DNA of 64,000 nt from contig NC_064681.1 in the NCBI RefSeq assembly GCF_023278565.1, forward strand, positions 4,712,001 to 4,776,000, written 5' to 3'. The notes beneath the pieces are model-generated. The model did not search any database, had not been told where the DNA came from, and was given only the letters and a program-made list of their open reading frames with translations. Positions within the stretch are counted from its first letter, which is position 1. Every line of letters begins with the position of its first letter. Source of the DNA: Colletotrichum lupini (Eukaryota; Ascomycota; Sordariomycetes; Glomerellales; Glomerellaceae). The position numbers and the translations under genes were made by a program. This document shows positions 59,259-64,000 of this stretch, piece after piece.

Positions 59259-60966
59259 ATGATGGCCCGCACACGGAGGGGCGTCAAGTTCCCTCACAAG
59301 GCCAATGGTCACGGCGAGGGGCGCCGCTCCAGCTTCAGCGATGTCAGTGAAGATGGTTCGCCCACCAAGCAAAGGTCTGGCGCAGCCCTGGAAAACATTG
59401 TAGAGGTAAGCTCTAGATTTACAGTATGCATCTGCACGGCCTCAGTGCGACTGCCAGCGCCATCATCATCATCATCATGGTCATGACCATGACCGCGACC
59501 CCGTTCACATGGTATGGACATAGCTAACCTTTTGCGCCTGCAACAGCAACCCCAATCACCCGAGGAGGAAAAGCGAGCCGCATACGAGAAGAAGAAGGCC
59601 AACTTCCTGACCCGTACCTTCTGGACCTTTGTCATGTTCGCTGGCTTCTTCACTGCTCTCTTCATGGGCCACATCTACATCATCTGCATCATGACTGCTA
59701 TCCAGATCATCTCCTTCAAGGAGGTTATCGCCATCGCCAGCGTACCCAGCCGCGCCCGCCAGCTACGCTCCTCTAAGAGCCTCAACTGGTACTGGCTGGC
59801 AACCACCATGTACTTCCTCTACGGCGAGAGCGTCATCTACTATTTCAAGCACATCGTCTTGGTCGACAAGGTTCTGCTGCCTTTGGCAACCCACCACCGC
59901 TTCATTAGCTTCATACTGTACATCTTTGGTACGTCCTTTCTCGAAACACTCCAGAATATACCCTTTCTTTCGAGCACGCGCTGACTTTTGACCTCGCTAG
60001 GCTTCGTCTTCTTCGTCACCTCTCTCCAGAATGGTCACTACAAGTTTCAATTCACCCAGTTCGCATGGACTCACATGGCTCTGTACCTCATTGTCGTCCA
60101 GGCTCACTTCATCATGAACAATGTTTTCGAGGGCATGATCTGGTTTTTCCTCCCAGCTGCCATGGTTATCACCAACGATATCTGGGCCTACCTTTGCGGC
60201 ATCACCTTTGGCCGCACGCAACTCATCGCCCTCTCCCCCAAGAAGACTGTCGAGGGGTTTGTCGGCGCTTGGGCCTTCACCATCTTGTTTGGCATGCTTC
60301 TGACCAACGTCTTGATGCGCTCCGACTTCTTCTTGTGCCCGGTCAACGTGAGTAACCTACGCTACTCTTAGATAAACGCTGTTAATATTCTAACAACAAT
60401 CTAGGATCTCGGCGCGAACATCTTTACTGGTCTTGAGTGTACTCGGAACCCCGTCTTCATCCCCAAGACGTACAGCCTGCCTCCTCTGTTCTTCCTGCCA
60501 CCCAACATGCACCAGACCTTCTCCTTCACTGTGGCTCCAATGCAGCTGCACACTTTGGTATTGGCCACCTTTGCCTCTCTCATCGCACCTTTTGGCGGGT
60601 TCTTCGCTTCTGGGCTCAAGCGCACTTTCAAGATCAAGGACTTTGGTGACTCCATTCCGGGACACGGCGGCATGACGGATCGCATGGATTGCCAGTTCAT
60701 CATGGGCTTCTTCACCTACATGTATTACCATTCCTTTATTGCTCTCCACAAGGTCAATCTCGGCAGCGTCATGGAGATGGCCGTCACTGGCTTGACTGTC
60801 GAGGAGCAGCTCGAATTGGTGAGAGGCATGGGTCGCTATCTTAGCAACCAAGGTGTTTGGGGAGATGAGGTATGTCCTATTGAATGCTGCTTGACCACGT
60901 ATCGCGTGTGCTGACTCTCATCAGATTATCCAGTGTCTGGACAAGGCGTTGCAGGCCAAGCGGTAG
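59259..60966 (+). CDS. CDS1: CDP-diacylglycerol synthase (phosphatidate cytidylyltransferase)
   Basis: Five exons (59259-59405, 59547-59928, 60001-60347, 60405-60869, 60925-60966) give 460 residues, the usual size. All introns have canonical ends and keep frame. Intron 1 is the longest (141 nt) and holds a CAT trinucleotide repeat. The N-terminal 65 residues are polar and basic. About eight transmembrane helices follow. The C-terminal signature SGLKRTFKIKDFGDSIPGHG plus GMTDRMDC is the complete PROSITE-type CDP-DAG synthase pattern, including the metal-binding Asp residues. It makes CDP-diacylglycerol from phosphatidate and CTP in the ER membrane, the branch point to phosphatidylinositol, phosphatidylserine and cardiolipin. 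Essential in yeast. Two adjacent ATGs (59259, 59262) are possible starts. Confidence 0.93.
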
Positions 60967-61865
60967 ATGTATCGACGTGGCATATCGACAACTGCTGAAT
61001 ACGAGCAAAATACTGCTATTTAATGACGAACTAATGCGACATCCGGCACATGTGCTAAGCAGAGCAAGGAATAACCTCCCGCTCCATTCTCCAGGAAAGC
61101 AAAGGAGACGGGCTCGGAGCCGGACGGTCGAGAGCTGCGCGCGGGTAAATAAAAGCATTTGCGTAACGACGACGACAACGACGGTCGCTGTACAAGAGAG
61201 TTTTTTTGGTTTATGACGGGCGGATGGAATTTGCATGGACTAGTTGTAACATACCCTGTCGCGACGTTTTTCTTCCAACATACCACGTCTCACTCTTCAA
61301 CCTCTGAGCCAAGCTTGACCAGGCGTGAATCCCGAAGCCGCGATGCCATGAATGAGTGACAGCCTGGCCCGAACTCGCAGTGCCCGTGGAGATGCCTCTC
61401 TCTTATCGGCGATTGAGCCGCCCGTTGCGGAGGCGGGGCCCCTTCCCAACCCCAGTATTCCTTGTCCGGCCATCCGAAGTTTGGACCGGGCCGGTCGGGT
61501 TTCCCGGTTTCCGGTATCCGGTCCTAACTTTGTGTGAGCGATCCCGGTCATGCCTTATCAAGACCCGCAACCCCGCTCCGGCCAAACACTGGGTAACATC
61601 TTCCGATGGACATTTCTGTCTTCCATTCGTAGGTGGCGTATTGCCTATCAATCGGCGGCCATCATTATTGCAGAACTTCCCCAGATCAACTTTATCTGGA
61701 TTACACCTGAACTCACAAATCCTCATTGAACCTAGCTTTCGCTTCTTCCATCTCGAAACAGATACGTTCAGAAACCACGGCCGGAGAGACGCTGTGCTCA
61801 CTTTTCGCATTGAGACCGTTACCCTTCAGACTCCGTAAACCGGCGCACCGATCACAAGACCCACC
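60967..61865. other. Intergenic region
   Basis: About 900 nt, holding the 3' flank of the CDP-diacylglycerol synthase gene and the promoter of the class II aldolase-like gene. No gene or repeat seen. Confidence 0.5.
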
Positions 61866-62786
61866 ATGGCTCCGTCTGCCGTTGTCAGCGATACCGAGTC
61901 CATCGAGGCCCGCGCCGCCGCCATCGTCCCCAAGGAGGTATCGCACACCAAGCACGGCCATGAGCTCGCCAACAAGACGCCTTTGCAGGCCATGTCCCAC
62001 GGCGATGTCGCTCTCGCCGGTATCCCCAAGTTCCCCGACTTCGCCTCCCAGCGCCAATGGCAACTCGAACACATGGCCGCCGCTTTCCGCCACTGGTACC
62101 GTGAAGACTACATCGAAGGCATGAGCGGCCACATCTCCGTCAGAGACCCCGAGCACCACGACGCCTTCTGGACGAACCCTCTCGGCAAGCACTTTGGTCT
62201 GCTCAAGGCCAGCGACATGATCCTCGTCAACCTCGACGGCGAGGTTATCGGCGGCAACCGCAGCAAGCCCCCCAACACGGCTGGCTTTTTGATTCACGCT
62301 GCCGTGCACAAGGCTCGCCCCGACGTTCACGCCGTGTGCCACAACCACAGCATCCACGGCAAGGCCTGGTCGGTCTTTGGACGTAGGCTGGAGATGCTGA
62401 CCCAGGACTCCTGCAAGTTCCTTGGCGAAGCTCACAGCGTCTACAACAGCTACGGCGGTGTCGTTCTGGGTCCTGAGGAGGGTGAGCTGATCGCGCAGGC
62501 ATTGGGCCCCAAGGGCAAGGGCTGCATTCTGAGAAACCACGGTCTGCTGACGGTTGGACGTACCGTTGATGAGGCTGCCTTTTTGTACACCTCCATGGAG
62601 CGAAGCTGTCGCGTGCAGCTCCTGGCCGAGGCTGCCGGCGCCAACGGGTTGGCAAAGGTCCCCATCACGGACGAGGAGGCACAATTCAACTTTGACGTTG
62701 AGAGTGACCCGGAGATTTGCTACTGCGAATTTCAAGTCTACTACGACCTGGAGGATGAGTTGACAAACGGCGCCTTCAAGAACTAA
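61866..62786 (+). CDS. Class II aldolase/adducin-domain protein
   Basis: An intronless 306-residue frame with a strong start context (CCCACCATGG). The domain covers about residues 65-260. The zinc-site histidines are visible as His159 and His161 in CHNHSIHG and His225 in RNHGLL. The motif EGMSGHISVRD at about 84-94 is the usual N-terminal glycine loop of the fold, and NTAGFLIHAAVHKARPDV precedes the metal site. Class II aldolases split sugar phosphates such as fuculose-1-phosphate; many fungal members are uncharacterised and the substrate here is unknown. No targeting signal. Codon use is GC-ending, as in a conserved, well expressed gene. Confidence 0.88.
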   Translation: MAPSAVVSDTESIEARAAAIVPKEVSHTKHGHELANKTPLQAMSHGDVALAGIPKFPDFASQRQWQLEHMAAAFRHWYREDYIEGMSGHISVRDPEHHDAFWTNPLGKHFGLLKASDMILVNLDGEVIGGNRSKPPNTAGFLIHAAVHKARPDVHAVCHNHSIHGKAWSVFGRRLEMLTQDSCKFLGEAHSVYNSYGGVVLGPEEGELIAQALGPKGKGCILRNHGLLTVGRTVDEAAFLYTSMERSCRVQLLAEAAGANGLAKVPITDEEAQFNFDVESDPEICYCEFQVYYDLEDELTNGAFKN

Positions 62787-63167
62787 GGCTGCCATATTGA
62801 CTGCAATCAACACATTCTTCTTCCTTCCCTCTATAGATTCCCTCATCATACACCAGCGTTTCAATTGAATCAATGTCAAAACTCTTGTTCACCATTCAGC
62901 TGCTTGTGAAAGTTCATGATACAAGGAGCGATGTCGGGAGTCACTCGGCATGGCCCAGCAAAGACGCAAGTCTTATGTTGCGAGCTGTACGAAACTCGCT
63001 GAGATCGATATTTTCCATCAGAATCGAATCATTTCATTGATACCAGGCGCAAATCTTCAGTGATACAATCTATTAATCTATTACACCTCGCTATGCAGGA
63101 GGTCTACTATCCATAACAAGTCCTCTAAACATTGACAAGAGATTGGCCATGACCAACTGCCACCCTA
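62787..63167. other. Convergent intergenic region
   Basis: 381 nt between the 3' ends of the class II aldolase-like gene (+) and the ABC transporter (-). It contains only 3' flanks. Confidence 0.5.
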
Positions 63168-64000
63168 TTACTTCTTCTTCTTCATCATAAGCTTTTTAAA
63201 AGGGTTCTTTCCCTTGAACCTGAGCCAAGTCCCGACATAGACTACGGCGTAATTAAAGACGATAAACCCGCAGAAGATGCCAAAGTCACGCCAGATATTG
63301 CTGTAGTAAACGCTGAAGCCTGCGCCGAACTCATCACCCGTCGCATACTGGCAGAACTCGCAGATGCCCCCATCTCCAGTCCGAACGTATCCACCAGCCT
63401 GCTGGATATAAGGCGCGGTGTAGTCTTCGCACGACTGGTTGGGAGGAGGCTGATATCTTGCAAACTCGCCAGACTCGCACTGAACAGGTTGATCATGGAT
63501 GGCGACTCCGAGGAATGCTTCCAATAGGTAGTGGAAAGGGGTGAGCCAGTACATCCAAGTCCTCCAAAACGTAGGAAGTTGAGCGGCTGGTACAACCACA
63601 CCGCAGAAACTGACGACGAAGAGGAAGAAGATGGGAACCAAGAGAGATGCGAGAAGCTCGTTGGGAGCGAATGCGGCTATGCCCTGGCCAAAGCTCACGT
63701 AGTATAGCTCGAAGAGAATGACCAAGAGGAATGCAAAGCCGGAGTTAAAGGCGGGAAGACGCCATCCAAACACACCCCACCACCAACAGTTGAAGTAGAT
63801 GCCTCCGGCGACAATAGCATAGGGAATCTCGACGAGAACTGCCGCTGTCGTCCAAGCAAACCAACTGTAAATCTTCGCGTTGTTCTCGCGCGACTGGAAT
63901 ATTTGGCGGGACTGCAGAAAGACTGGCTGCAATTGCTGGATGAGCGGCGGACTGATTGTCAGAGTCATGAAGATTGAGAATAGCCGATTCTGGTAGTCGA
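63168..64000 (-). CDS. PDR-type (ABCG) ABC transporter, C-terminal part, cut by window edge
   Basis: The minus-strand frame is open from the window edge, so the 5' part lies beyond 64000. About 276 residues are visible. They begin DYQNRLFSIFMTLTISPPLI and continue QQLQPVFLQSRQIFQSREN, the conserved start of the second ABC2 membrane domain of PDR/CDR pumps. About five transmembrane helices follow, then a large Cys-containing extracellular loop (VQCESGEF, NQSCEDY, GICEFCQYATG) and the last helix with the VYVGTWLRFKG end. The tail is a run of lysines. PDR pumps export drugs, plant defence compounds or lipids from the plasma membrane. The ATG at 63968 is internal, not the start. Which subfamily it belongs to needs the missing nucleotide-binding domains. 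Confidence 0.92.
   Translation of the reverse strand, partial: DYQNRLFSIFMTLTISPPLIQQLQPVFLQSRQIFQSRENNAKIYSWFAWTTAAVLVEIPYAIVAGGIYFNCWWWGVFGWRLPAFNSGFAFLLVILFELYYVSFGQGIAAFAPNELLASLLVPIFFLFVVSFCGVVVPAAQLPTFWRTWMYWLTPFHYLLEAFLGVAIHDQPVQCESGEFARYQPPPNQSCEDYTAPYIQQAGGYVRTGDGGICEFCQYATGDEFGAGFSVYYSNIWRDFGIFCGFIVFNYAVVYVGTWLRFKGKNPFKKLMMKKKK

Noticed and set aside
1..64000. tRNA, rRNA and CRISPR arrays
   Set aside because: I looked for T-loop GGTTCRANYCC blocks, rRNA cores and evenly spaced repeats and saw none. A tRNAscan run would be needed to exclude intron-containing tRNAs.

Overview
The window is nuclear DNA of a filamentous ascomycete. Genes carry short introns (46-141 nt) with GTRNGY donors, CTAAC/CTGAC-type branch points and YAG acceptors. 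A medusa-type conidiation regulator, a PTS2-targeted thiolase, a fungal ATRIP/Rad26 and RIP-degraded Ty3/Gypsy elements point to Pezizomycotina, most likely a plant-associated Sordariomycete. I cannot name the species. All exon joins were made by hand from splice signals plus reading-frame continuity.

Layout. (1) 1-9.8 kb: one medusa-like developmental regulator (medA/ACR1 type) with a long gene-free, pyrimidine-rich 5' region and an equally empty 3' side that holds a 73-nt pure poly-C run. (2) 9.8-22.7 kb: a small one-helix membrane protein, a 1043-residue protein of unknown function, a GPI-type GH128 glucanase, peroxisomal 3-ketoacyl-CoA thiolase and a SulP/SLC26 transporter. (3) 24.2-30.1 kb: a more accessory-looking stretch with an alpha/beta-hydrolase, a secreted Hce2/Ecp2-like candidate effector, a BTB protein and an NPP1-type (NLP) secreted protein. 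(4) 31.15-44.80 kb: an AT-rich block made of two nested LTR retrotransposons, both Ty3/Gypsy on the minus strand and both heavily mutated by C-to-T/G-to-A changes typical of RIP. (5) 46.3-53.4 kb: an exo-polygalacturonase, a small GRGGAGNI-motif protein and a fungal homologue of the hydrogenase-maturation/CO-forming protein HypX (HoxX). (6) 54.7-64 kb: conserved housekeeping genes: Rad26/ATRIP, CDP-diacylglycerol synthase, a class II aldolase/adducin protein, and the 3' end of a PDR-type ABC transporter cut by the window edge.

How the parts relate. The two ends look like core chromosome: checkpoint signalling, phospholipid synthesis, beta-oxidation, sporulation. The middle joins plant-interaction candidates (Hce2-like, NLP, exo-polygalacturonase) to a RIP-silenced transposon block, an arrangement common in plant pathogens.

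The most unusual items are the HypX homologue in an organism group without known [NiFe]-hydrogenase, the polarised RIP pattern across both LTR pairs, and a possible HicA-like C-terminal domain on the 1043-residue orphan.
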